Below are positions 1 to 5,620 of a DNA stretch of 6,139 nt, piece by piece (position 1 is the stretch's first letter; the number at the start of each line of letters is the position of its first letter). Where the stretch lies: NCBI GenBank assembly GCA_903970565.1, contig CAJCJE010000269.1:1-6139 (forward strand), in the 5' to 3' direction. Source of the stretch: Candidatus Melainabacteria bacterium. Lineage in GTDB: Bacteria; Actinomycetota; Actinomycetes; Mycobacteriales; Pseudonocardiaceae. Under the pieces are notes generated by a model that was given only the letters and a program-made list of their open reading frames with translations, had not been told where the DNA came from and ran no database searches. The translations under genes and the position numbers were made by a program.

Positions 1-504
1 GGCGCCGATGTCCAGCACCGACTTGACGCCCGAGCAGACCACCATGATCGGCGTGTCGGCCAGTACGCCCATGTCCGCGGACACGTCCCAGGTCTCCTGC
101 GCGCCGCGGTGCACCCCGCCGAGGCCGCCGGTGGCGAACACCGCGATCCCGGCCGAGTGGGCCAGCGCGCTGGTCGCCGCGACCGTGGTGGCTCCGCTGC
201 GGCGCAGGGCGCGGGCCGGGGCGAGGTCACGCCGGGACAGTTTCGTCAGCCCGGCCGCCGGATCGCAGACTCGTTCCAGTTCGGCCGGGGAGAGCCCGAT
301 GACCGGCCGCCCGTCCAGGACGGCGATGGTCGCCGGTACCGCGCCGTGCTCTCGCACGATCCGCTCCAGCCGCCGCCCGACCGTCAGGTTCCGGCCGGCC
401 GGCAGGCCGTGTGCCAGTAGCGTGCTTTCCAGTGCCACCACCGCGCCACCACTGACCAGCGCGTCGGCGACCTCATCCGCGATTTTCGCGATACCGGTAT
501 CCAC
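1..504 (-). CDS. psuG: Pseudouridine-5'-phosphate glycosidase, N-terminal part (runs off left edge)
   Basis: The enzyme reversibly splits pseudouridine 5'-phosphate into uracil and ribose 5-phosphate in the cytoplasm, a step in pseudouridine salvage. The visible 168 residues begin with GTG at 504; a TGA three codons upstream in the same frame (511-513) rules out an earlier ATG. Family hallmarks are present in order: [13 protein letters not shown] (residues 23-35), TKLSRRDL (87-94), [12 protein letters not shown] (123-134), [14 protein letters not shown] (139-152) and [14 protein letters not shown] (155-168). Glu26, Lys88, His132, Asp144 and Lys161 align with the active-site residues I recall for E. 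coli YeiN (Glu31, Lys93, His137, Asp149, Lys166), all with the same offset of 5, so this part of the catalytic site looks intact. The C-terminal part, roughly 130 residues in typical family members, lies beyond the window. The partner kinase psuK is not visible. A -10-like CAAGAT (513-518, minus strand) ends 8 bp before the GTG and there is no clear Shine-Dalgarno site, so leaderless expression is possible. Confidence 0.95.
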   Translation of the reverse strand, partial: MDTGIAKIADEVADALVSGGAVVALESTLLAHGLPAGRNLTVGRRLERIVREHGAVPATIAVLDGRPVIGLSPAELERVCDPAAGLTKLSRRDLAPARALRRSGATTVAATSALAHSAGIAVFATGGLGGVHRGAQETWDVSADMGVLADTPIMVVCSGVKSVLDIGA

Positions 505-530
505 GACGGGTCATCTTGCCTGGTGGCATC

Positions 531-782
531 ATGAATGCCGTGACTACCCAGACGTTGCCGGAGACCGATACCCGGCCGGAGAGCACCGAAGAGACCGACA
601 ACGACACCCCGAAGATGTTCCACTACGTGCGCAAGAACAAGATCGCCGAGAGCGCGGTCATGGGCACGCACGTGGTGGCACTGTGCGGCGAGGTGTTCCC
701 GGTGACCCGTTCACCGAAGCCCGGCTCACCGGTCTGCCCGGACTGCAAGCGCATCTACGAGCGGATGAAGGCCGGCGACTGA
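531..782 (+). CDS. DUF3039 family small protein
   Basis: This 83-residue protein matches the actinobacterial DUF3039 family. I recognise MFHYVRKNKIAESAVMG, VVALCGEVFPV and PVCPDCKRIYERM. The function is unknown. The N-terminal 25 or so residues are acidic and Thr/Glu-rich, probably disordered. The conserved half carries His31, His47, Cys52 and a Cys69-Pro-Asp-Cys72 pair, a pattern that could bind one zinc ion (inference). Three starts are possible: TTG 516, ATG 531 and GTG 540. I chose ATG 531 because it has a weak GGTGG at 522-526. GTG 540 gives an 80-residue form starting MTTQTLPETD and has CATCAT (527-532) 7 bp upstream, which would suit a leaderless transcript. The gene is divergent from psuG and converges on yihY with a 24-bp gap. 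Confidence 0.88.
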   Translation: MNAVTTQTLPETDTRPESTEETDNDTPKMFHYVRKNKIAESAVMGTHVVALCGEVFPVTRSPKPGSPVCPDCKRIYERMKAGD

Positions 783-796
783 CCCGCCCCGGCGGA

Positions 797-824
797 CCGG
801 CCGTCGCTACTCGGCGTCGGCCGG
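797..824. terminator. Candidate bidirectional terminator hairpin between convergent genes
   Basis: CCGGCCG (797-803) pairs with CGGCCGG (818-824). After one T-T mismatch the stem continues with 805-807 against 814-816, leaving a 6-nt loop. The structure starts 14 bp after the DUF3039 stop and overlaps the last codons and TAG stop of yihY (807-809), so it could end transcription from either side. There is no T-run on either strand, which is common for high-GC actinobacterial terminators. The surrounding sequence is also GC-rich, so chance pairing is possible. Confidence 0.4.
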
Positions 825-1877
825 CCGCTCGGCGACCGGTGCCGCGAGGTCGGCCGCATCGACATCCGCATCGTCGGCTTCGGGCGCTTCCCTGCTCGGT
901 GTGCCGTTCTCGGCCTTGAGGCGTTCGGTGGTGCGGACCATCTCCAGCCGCCGCCACTTCCGCCTGGCCCGCCGGGTCGGCTTGGCCGGCCACATCTCCT
1001 GGATCGCGCTGTTGAAGTACGCGCCGATCACGATGGCCAGGCCGATGAAGAAGGTGAACAGCAGGAACGCGATGGGCGCGGCCAGCGCGCCGTAGGTGTA
1101 ACCGGTCTTGCCGATCCACAGCAGGTAGATCCGGATACCGATGCTGGCCAGCAGGAACACCACCATCGCCAGCACCGAACCCGGCACCCCGCGATACCAG
1201 GGCAGCCTGCGCGGCAGCGCCACCTTGTACAGCGTGGCCAGCGCGAGTACCAGCAGGATCGCCACGACCGGGTAGTAGAAGGTGTTGCCGATGCTGGCCA
1301 CGGTGTGCTGCCAGGCCTCCGGGAACACCTTCGGCAGGAAGTTCGGGCCCAGCGCCAGCACCGGCAGACCGATGATCGCCAGCACCAGCCCGATCAGGTA
1401 CAATAGCAGGGCGAACAGCCGCTGTAGCACCTCGTTGCGCACCCCGTACTGCTCGTAGGCGACGGTGATCGCGTCGACGAACGAGGACATCGCCGAGGAC
1501 CCGGCCCACAGCGACAGCAGAAAGCCGAACGAGGCGATTTCGCTGTGCGATGTGGTCAGGATGTCGCTCACCGTCGGCTGGATGATCGTTTCCACGACGT
1601 TCGTGCTGAACACCGTCCGGCAGAAGCCGATGATCTTCTCCTGCACCGCGCTGACGATCTGCGGCCCGAACCAGTCCCCGAGGTAGCCGAGGCTGCCGAG
1701 CAGGCCCAGCAGCAGCGGCGGCAGCGAGAGCGTCTGCCAGAACGCCGCCTCCGCCGCCTCGGAGAAGAGGTTGCCGCCCCAGGCCTTGGTCGCGGTGCGC
1801 AGCACCAGCGGCCAGCCGCCTTTGCGCATCGGCGGCGCGGCAGCCGCGTCGGCCTGGGTGGAGGACGGCAGGTTCAT
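807..1877 (-). CDS. YihY/BrkB family inner-membrane protein
   Basis: This 356-residue integral membrane protein belongs to the YihY/virulence factor BrkB family, whose biochemical role is not settled. Reading from ATG at 1877, the N-terminal 22 or so residues are soluble. Hydrophobic segments lie at about 47-66, 114-130, 153-178, 201-219, 233-255 and 262-288, the six-helix layout of the family. The stretch AFWQTLSLPPLLLGLLGSLGYL (45-66) corresponds to the family's first helix. A basic patch follows the last helix (RRARRKWRR, 302-310), consistent with the positive-inside rule. The tail is acidic and Ala-rich (EADDADVDAADLAAP), probably disordered and cytoplasmic. A second ATG at 1892, adding MLGDA, is an alternative start; neither has a convincing Shine-Dalgarno site. 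CATCAT (1886-1891, minus strand) ends 8 bp before ATG 1877, so a leaderless transcript is possible. The frame stays open upstream to 2027, but that extension loses membrane character and coding quality. Confidence 0.9.
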   Translation of the reverse strand: MNLPSSTQADAAAAPPMRKGGWPLVLRTATKAWGGNLFSEAAEAAFWQTLSLPPLLLGLLGSLGYLGDWFGPQIVSAVQEKIIGFCRTVFSTNVVETIIQPTVSDILTTSHSEIASFGFLLSLWAGSSAMSSFVDAITVAYEQYGVRNEVLQRLFALLLYLIGLVLAIIGLPVLALGPNFLPKVFPEAWQHTVASIGNTFYYPVVAILLVLALATLYKVALPRRLPWYRGVPGSVLAMVVFLLASIGIRIYLLWIGKTGYTYGALAAPIAFLLFTFFIGLAIVIGAYFNSAIQEMWPAKPTRRARRKWRRLEMVRTTERLKAENGTPSREAPEADDADVDAADLAAPVAERPADAE

Positions 1878-1889
1878 GGCATCGCCAAG

Positions 1890-2191
1890 CATGATGCATC
1901 CAACCGCAAACGCCACCCCGACGCCCCGTATTCGGTGATCACGAGAATGTCGGAGTCCCGCGCCACCGTCGAGCACCGGATCACCGTGCCCGAACTCCCG
2001 CGCGGCCCCGGACCGTCGCCGGCGCACTCGGTGCCCACGACCGGATTGTTGATCTCGACGCGCCGGTTTCGTTGCCGCCGCCGCATCTCGCGGGTGATCG
2101 CGGCTACGCCGAAGACGCCGAGGTCACCGGTAACCGTGCGGTCGACGGACCGTTCCCGGTCAGCCTCGGACTCGGTGAGTTGGAGGACTGA
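1890..2191 (+). pseudogene. Decayed Uma2-family nuclease C-terminal relic
   Basis: No frame here has a plausible start and full length, yet pieces in two frames look coding and line up in order with the C-terminal half of Uma2-family (PD-(D/E)XK-like) endonucleases. Codons beginning at positions divisible by 3 read HDASNRKRHPDAPYSVI (1890-1940), resembling the family's 'SPS..DR..KP..Y' region. The frame ending at TGA 2189-2191 then reads ENVGVPRHR (1943-1966), resembling 'AGVPhYWR'. The first frame again gives ATVEHRITVPELPRG (1962-2006). The second frame finishes with DRIVDLDAPVSLPPPHLAGD and AEDAEVTGNRAVDGPFPVSLGLGELED, resembling the typical 'G.Y.e.a.vtG....v..PFPV.l....L' end. The alternating frames imply several indels. 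The N-terminal half, including most of the nuclease core, is missing; yihY occupies that position on the other strand. This is recognition by eye; the terminal segment is the most convincing. Confidence 0.5.
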
Positions 2192-2216
2192 GCCGGTTTC
2201 GCTCAGCCGCAGCGGG

Positions 2217-2222
2217 TAAACT
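2217..2222 (+). promoter_or_regulatory. Possible -10 element upstream of the helicase gene
   Basis: TAAACT fits the actinobacterial -10 pattern TAnnnT and lies in an otherwise GC-rich stretch 111 bp before the TTG start of the helicase gene. The -35 region about 16-17 bp upstream (around GGTTTC, 2195-2200) is a poor match. The rest of the 2192-2332 gap shows nothing else I can name apart from the ribosome binding site. Confidence 0.3.
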
Positions 2223-2313
2223 CGGGCCTGCCCTCACCGGGGCTCCCACCGCGCATCGTTCGCGCCGGTCGGGATCACAGCGTGGGGGCATTGTCGTGTC
2301 CGGCACGGGAGAC

Positions 2314-2321
2314 GGAAGGAG
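2314..2321 (+). promoter_or_regulatory. Ribosome binding site deciding the TTG start of the helicase
   Basis: GGAAGGAG is a strong Shine-Dalgarno sequence and the only one nearby. It lies 11 nt before TTG 2333. It also lies inside the reading frame that would begin at GTG 2282, which argues for TTG 2333 as the true start. Confidence 0.6.
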
Positions 2322-2332
2322 TTCGATCGGCT

Positions 2333-4066
2333 TTGGCCCAGTCCGATTCCCTGGTCAAGGCCTATTCGCCGCCGCCGGCCCCGCCGCTGCGGCAGTGGCA
2401 GCGCCGGGCGCTGACCCGTTACCTCGCCGCCCGGCCCAAGGACTTCCTCGCGGTCGCCACGCCGGGCGCCGGCAAGACCACCTTCGGCCTGCGGATCGCG
2501 GCCGAACTGCTCGCCGAGAAGGCGATCCAGGCGGTCACCATCGTGACTCCGACCGAGCACCTCAAGCACCAGTGGGCCGGCGCGGCTCGTGCGGTCGGCA
2601 TCCAGATCGACTCGGAGTTCCGCAACACCTCGGGCGCGACCTCCTCGGACTATCACGGTGTCGCGGTCACCTATGCGCAGGTCGCCGCCCATCCGACGCT
2701 GCACCGGGTACGCACCGAGAACCGCAAGACCCTGGTCATCCTGGACGAGGTGCACCACGGCGGCGACGCGAAGTCCTGGGGTGACTCGATTCGCGAGGCG
2801 TTCACCCCGGCAACCCGCAGGCTGGCGCTGACCGGGACACCGTTTCGCAGCGACGACTCGCCGATCCCGTTCGTCACCTACGAACCCGACGGCGCCGGAT
2901 TCCAGCGCAGCAAGCCCGACCACTCCTACGGCTACGCGGACGCCCTGCGGGACGGCGTCGTCCGGCCGGTGATCTTCCTGGCCTACTCGGGTGAGGCGAG
3001 CTGGCGGACCAGCGCGGGGGAGGAGTTCACCGCGCGCCTTGGCGAGCCGCTGACCGCCGAGCAGACCGCGCGGGCCTGGCGCACGGCACTGGACCCCTCC
3101 GGGGAGTGGGTTCCCTCGGTGCTCGGCGCGGCCGACATGCGGCTGACCCAGCTGCGCAACTCGGGTGTCCCCGATGCCGGTGGGCTGGTCATCGCCTCGG
3201 ACATGGACACGGCCAAGGCCTACGCCACACAGTTGGAGGTCATCACCGGCAAGCCGCCGACCGTGGTGCTCTCCGACGATCCCAAAGCCTCCAGCCGGAT
3301 CGGTGAGTTCGCCGCGACGCAGGAGCGGTGGCTGGTCGCGGTCCGGATGGTCAGTGAGGGCGTCGACGTGCCGAGGCTCGCCGTCGGCGTCTACGCCACC
3401 AGTGCCTCGACCCCGCTGTTCTTCGCCCAGGCGATCGGCCGGTTCGTCCGGGCCCGCCGGGCCGGTGAGACCGCGAGCGTGTTCCTGCCGAGCGTGCCGG
3501 TGCTGTTGGACCTGGCCAGTCAGATGGAGGCCGACCGGGACCACGTGCTCGGCAAGCCGCACCGGGAGAAGGACGGCTGGGACGACGAGCTGCTCGCCGA
3601 CGCCAACCGGACCAAGGACGAACTCGGTGAGGACGAGGCCGCGTTCACCTCGCTGGGTGCCTCGGCCGAACTCGACCAGGTGATCTACGACGGTTCGTCC
3701 TTCGGGACCGCCGCGCTGGCCGGGACCGACGAGGAACAGGAGTACCTGGGCCTGCCCGGTCTGCTCGAACCGCATCAGGTGCGGGCCCTGCTCCAGCAGC
3801 GTCAGGAGCAGCAGCTGGCCGCGCCCGCCCGGCAGGAGAAGGCGCCACCGCAGGAGAAGGCGCCGGCCCGGTCGCAGTCCGTGCAGGAACGGCTGTCCGC
3901 GCTGCGCCGCGAACTCAACGCCCTGGTGGCCATGTACCACCACCGCACCACCAAGTCGCACGGCGCGATCCACGGTGAGCTGCGCCGGGTCTGTGGTGGT
4001 CCGCCGACCGCGATGGCCACCGTCGAGCAGCTCGAGGAGCGCATCGCCACCCTGCGTAGCTGGTAA
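2333..4066 (+). CDS. SF2 DEAD/DEAH-box-type helicase (ResIII-like)
   Basis: This is a predicted ATP-dependent nucleic-acid helicase or translocase of superfamily 2 with 577 residues from TTG 2333; a GTG at 2282 would add 17 residues. Motifs appear in order: Q-like LRQWQRRAL (19-27), Walker A ATPGAGKTT (42-50), motif Ia TPTEHLKHQW (72-81), motif II DEVHHGGD (138-145), motif III TGTPFRSD (167-174), motif IV-like VIASDMDTAKAYA (286-298), motif V SEGVDVPRLAVGVYAT (341-356) and motif VI QAIGRFVRARR (366-376). All ATPase residues are present. The DEVH box and TGTPFR resemble ResIII/XPB-like enzymes more than DEAD-box RNA helicases, so a DNA substrate is plausible but unproven. After residue 477 there is a Gln/Glu-rich linker and a charged helical tail ending LEERIATLRSW. 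It is not coupled to any visible nuclease, methylase or defence gene; comparable single helicases occur in actinobacterial chromosomes near DUF3039 and YihY genes (from memory), which suggests a housekeeping role. Confidence 0.93.
   Translation: MAQSDSLVKAYSPPPAPPLRQWQRRALTRYLAARPKDFLAVATPGAGKTTFGLRIAAELLAEKAIQAVTIVTPTEHLKHQWAGAARAVGIQIDSEFRNTSGATSSDYHGVAVTYAQVAAHPTLHRVRTENRKTLVILDEVHHGGDAKSWGDSIREAFTPATRRLALTGTPFRSDDSPIPFVTYEPDGAGFQRSKPDHSYGYADALRDGVVRPVIFLAYSGEASWRTSAGEEFTARLGEPLTAEQTARAWRTALDPSGEWVPSVLGAADMRLTQLRNSGVPDAGGLVIASDMDTAKAYATQLEVITGKPPTVVLSDDPKASSRIGEFAATQERWLVAVRMVSEGVDVPRLAVGVYATSASTPLFFAQAIGRFVRARRAGETASVFLPSVPVLLDLASQMEADRDHVLGKPHREKDGWDDELLADANRTKDELGEDEAAFTSLGASAELDQVIYDGSSFGTAALAGTDEEQEYLGLPGLLEPHQVRALLQQRQEQQLAAPARQEKAPPQEKAPARSQSVQERLSALRRELNALVAMYHHRTTKSHGAIHGELRRVCGGPPTAMATVEQLEERIATLRSW
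3833..3864 (+). repeat. Short in-frame tandem duplication in the helicase linker
   Basis: The 14-bp word CAGGAGAAGGCGCC occurs at 3833-3846 and again at 3851-3864, a period of 18 bp. In protein it gives QEKAPP followed by QEKAPA within the disordered Gln/Glu/Pro-rich linker before the C-terminal tail. It preserves the frame and probably arose by slippage. Confidence 0.85.
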
Positions 4067-4235
4067 CCCGGCCCCGCGCGGTGACCCGGCCGCGTCGAGA
4101 GGCTCCTTCAGCGCAGCGTGATCACTGGCTCGCCGTTGGTGACGACTTCGTTCTCATCTGGCGTAGGTGACGGCGCGGTGACGCCGCCGTTGCCGGATTG
4201 TGTCGTCAGCGGGTCACTGAATCGAGTAAGTCCCT
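4067..4235. other. Intergenic stretch after the helicase, weak hairpins only
   Basis: No convincing gene is seen here. Two small GC hairpins, CGCGG/CCGCG (4077-4081 with 4090-4094) and CGGCG/CGCCG (4171-4175 with 4182-4186), could help end helicase transcription. Both have only 5-bp stems and no T-run, so neither is called as a terminator. A minus-strand frame ending at 4108 (protein end NGEPVITLR) has fair codon bias over its last 20 or so codons but begins inside the operator region, so I do not call it. Confidence 0.4.
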
Positions 4236-4264
4236 TTGTGCCATCTGCCGATCTGGCATATGTT
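4236..4264 (+). promoter_or_regulatory. Predicted xylF promoter
   Basis: TTGTGC (4236-4241) and TATGTT (4259-4264) are separated by exactly 17 bp and match the sigma-70 -35 TTG core and the -10 TAnnnT pattern. Transcription would start near 4271, leaving an untranslated leader of about 80 nt before ATG 4353. The -10 hexamer lies within the left arm of the first palindrome, so a bound repressor would block polymerase directly. Confidence 0.6.
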
Positions 4265-4279
4265 GTCGGCCACAACATA
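4259..4279. promoter_or_regulatory. Operator palindrome 1 upstream of xylF
   Basis: TATGTTGT (4259-4266) and ACAACATA (4272-4279) are perfect inverted repeats around a 5-bp spacer, CGGCC. The core ATGTTGT-N5-ACAACAT is 19 bp. It covers the predicted -10 element. Its AT-rich arms stand out from the GC-rich surroundings, as expected for a transcription factor site. Confidence 0.75.
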
Positions 4280-4281
4280 AG

Positions 4282-4302
4282 AATGTTGTGACCCACAACA
4301 TT
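4282..4302. promoter_or_regulatory. Operator palindrome 2 upstream of xylF
   Basis: AATGTTGTG (4282-4290) and CACAACATT (4294-4302) are perfect 9-bp inverted repeats around a 3-bp spacer. The core is the same ATGTTGT-N5-ACAACAT as in palindrome 1, and the two centres are 23 bp apart, about two helical turns. The site lies just after the predicted transcription start. The TGTT/AACA arms resemble operators of ROK-family sugar repressors such as XylR; assigning this to a ROK protein is inference, and the repressor gene is not in the window. Confidence 0.75.
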
Positions 4303-4352
4303 TCCGGTACCGGCCAGTCCGGGACCGTAGGCAGTGATGAAGGGGACGCGAA

Positions 4353-5477
4353 ATGCGTAGTAAGACCCTTGCCCTGCTCGCTGTGAGTACCGGCCTTGCG
4401 TTGGCCGTCACGGCGTGCGGTGCCAACAGCTCCGGGGGATCCAGCGGCAGCAGTTCCTCGCCGTCCGCCTCCGGTGGTAGTGGTGCGAAGGTGGGGGTCA
4501 TCCTGCCCGACACCACCAGTTCCGCCCGTTACACCGAGTTCGACGCACCCATGTTGACCACGGCGCTCAAGGCCCAGGGCCTCGACCCGATCATCGACAA
4601 CGCCCAGGGCGACGACCAGCGCTTCGCGCAGCTCACCGACAGCATGATCAGCCAGGGCGTCAAGGTCCTGGTCATCGACCCGCCGGACCCCGCCGCCGGT
4701 GCGACGGCCGAGCAGAAGGCCCAGGCCCAGGGCATCCCGGTCATCGACTACGACCGGATCAACCTCGGCGGCAGCGCCAGGTACTACGTCAGCTTCAACA
4801 ACGTGCTGGTCGGTCACTTGCAGGCGCAGGCATTGCAGACCGCGCTGGCGAGCAAGCCGGGCGCGCAGATCATCTCGATCGAGGGTTCGCCGACCGACAA
4901 CAACGCCACCCAGGTCATCCAGGGCCAGAACCAGATCGCCACGGCGCTCTACAGCGCGGGCACCTGGAAGAAGGTCGGCTACCAGCAGATCAACAACTGG
5001 GACAACCAGATCGCCGGCACCACCTTCGAGCAGCTGCTGACCGCCAACGGCACCAAGGTCGACGGCGTGCTGGTGGCCAACGACGGGATGGCCGGTTCGG
5101 TCATCACCGTGCTCCAGAAGTACAACCTCGCCGGCACGGTCCCGGTGACCGGTCAGGACGCGAGTGCCGCCGGTCTCCAGGCCATCCTCGCCGGTGACCA
5201 GTACTCCACCGTGTTCAAGCCGATCAAGCTGGAGGCCCAGGCCACCGCCGAGCTGGCCTCCGACCTGATCAAGGGTGACACCGGCGCGGCGAACAAGCTG
5301 GCCAGCCAGACCACCTACGACCCGACCGGCAAGCGCAACGTCGCCTCGGTCCTGTTGCAGCCGGTCTCGATCACCAAGTCCAACGTCAAGGAAGTTGTCA
5401 CCGAGGGCTACGTGAAGGCCAGTGACATCTGCACCGGTGCCGCCGCCGCGGCATGCACCCAGCTCGGCATCAGCTGA
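4353..5477 (+). CDS. xylF: Xylose-type sugar ABC transporter substrate-binding lipoprotein
   Basis: This 374-residue extracytoplasmic sugar-binding protein delivers substrate to an ABC importer. ATG 4353 follows a good ribosome site, AAGGGG at 4340-4345. The signal peptide (MRSK, then a hydrophobic core at about residues 5-20) ends in lipobox VTAC with Cys22 as the lipidation site. A Ser/Gly-rich tether (25-44) follows. The type I periplasmic-binding fold begins at KVGVILPD (46-53). XylF-like signatures include DNAQGDDQRFAQLTDSMI (82-99), PVIDYDRINLGGSARYYVSF, GSPTDNNA, VANDGMAGSVITVLQKYNLAG, VTGQDASAAGLQAILAGDQYSTVFKPI and LEAQATAELA. These parallel E. coli XylF (IAYDRMI, GSPVDNNA, SNDATAGGAIQAL, ISGQDADLAGI, TVYKPI). 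The C-terminus has Cys360 and Cys368, which could form a disulfide. Xylose is the likely ligand, but related pentoses or hexoses are possible. It is the first gene of an operon with xylG, controlled by the two upstream palindromes. Confidence 0.93.
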   Translation: MRSKTLALLAVSTGLALAVTACGANSSGGSSGSSSSPSASGGSGAKVGVILPDTTSSARYTEFDAPMLTTALKAQGLDPIIDNAQGDDQRFAQLTDSMISQGVKVLVIDPPDPAAGATAEQKAQAQGIPVIDYDRINLGGSARYYVSFNNVLVGHLQAQALQTALASKPGAQIISIEGSPTDNNATQVIQGQNQIATALYSAGTWKKVGYQQINNWDNQIAGTTFEQLLTANGTKVDGVLVANDGMAGSVITVLQKYNLAGTVPVTGQDASAAGLQAILAGDQYSTVFKPIKLEAQATAELASDLIKGDTGAANKLASQTTYDPTGKRNVASVLLQPVSITKSNVKEVVTEGYVKASDICTGAAAAACTQLGIS

Positions 5478-5510
5478 TCACCACCTGATCCTGCTGTCGA
5501 GTCACTGACG

Positions 5511-5549
5511 GCCGTGGTGGGGCGTAGACAGACTGCGCCCTACCACGGC
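5511..5549 (+). terminator. Long intercistronic hairpin between xylF and xylG
   Basis: Bases 5511-5527 pair with 5533-5549 in an uninterrupted 17-bp stem (including two G-U pairs in RNA) closed by a 5-nt ACAGA loop. The outer arms are GCCGTGGT and ACCACGGC. It starts 33 nt after the xylF stop and ends 71 nt before the xylG start. No T-run follows, so it may act as a partial terminator or as a barrier to 3' exonuclease that stabilises xylF mRNA. Either role would yield more binding protein than ATPase, as is usual in ABC importers. Confidence 0.7.
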
Positions 5550-5605
5550 ACCCCAGTGTCCTGACCCTTTCGCTCGACTCCGTTTGGCTTCGACCCCGTT
5601 TCCCC

Positions 5606-5613
5606 GAGGGAGG
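5606..5613 (+). promoter_or_regulatory. Ribosome binding site of xylG
   Basis: GAGGGAGG sits 7 nt before GTG 5621, an optimal spacing that fixes the GTG start. Confidence 0.8.
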
Positions 5614-5620
5614 TACGCCC

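Noticed and set aside
8..919. A 303-codon plus-strand reading frame across psuG, DUF3039 and the end of yihY
   Set aside because: It runs antisense to clear psuG sequence and out of frame with DUF3039. Its protein is Arg/Pro/Ala-rich with no recognisable motif, typical of a high-GC shadow frame.
2234..3973. A 579-codon minus-strand frame opposite the helicase
   Set aside because: The plus strand carries all SF2 motifs in order. The antisense product is low-complexity Gly/Arg/Leu-rich and reflects codon bias on the real gene.
1890..4066. Helicase plus Uma2-like nuclease as a two-gene defence system
   Set aside because: The nuclease is a broken fragment without its core, and the helicase has its own ribosome site. 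There is no methylase, phage-like or mobile context, so adjacency alone does not support a defence role.
4071..4094. GC hairpin just after the helicase stop as a terminator
   Set aside because: The stem is only 5 bp with an 8-nt loop and no T-run, so it cannot be told from chance in this GC-rich sequence.
4108..4296. A 62-codon minus-strand frame in the helicase-xylF gap
   Set aside because: Its last 20 or so codons have acceptable codon bias, but the start lies within the operator palindromes, there is no ribosome site and I recognise no similarity.
4259..4302. Reading the two palindromes as a rho-independent terminator or CRISPR repeats
   Set aside because: The arms are AT-rich with no trailing T-run, there are only two copies, and they sit on a promoter. 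Operator sites explain them better.
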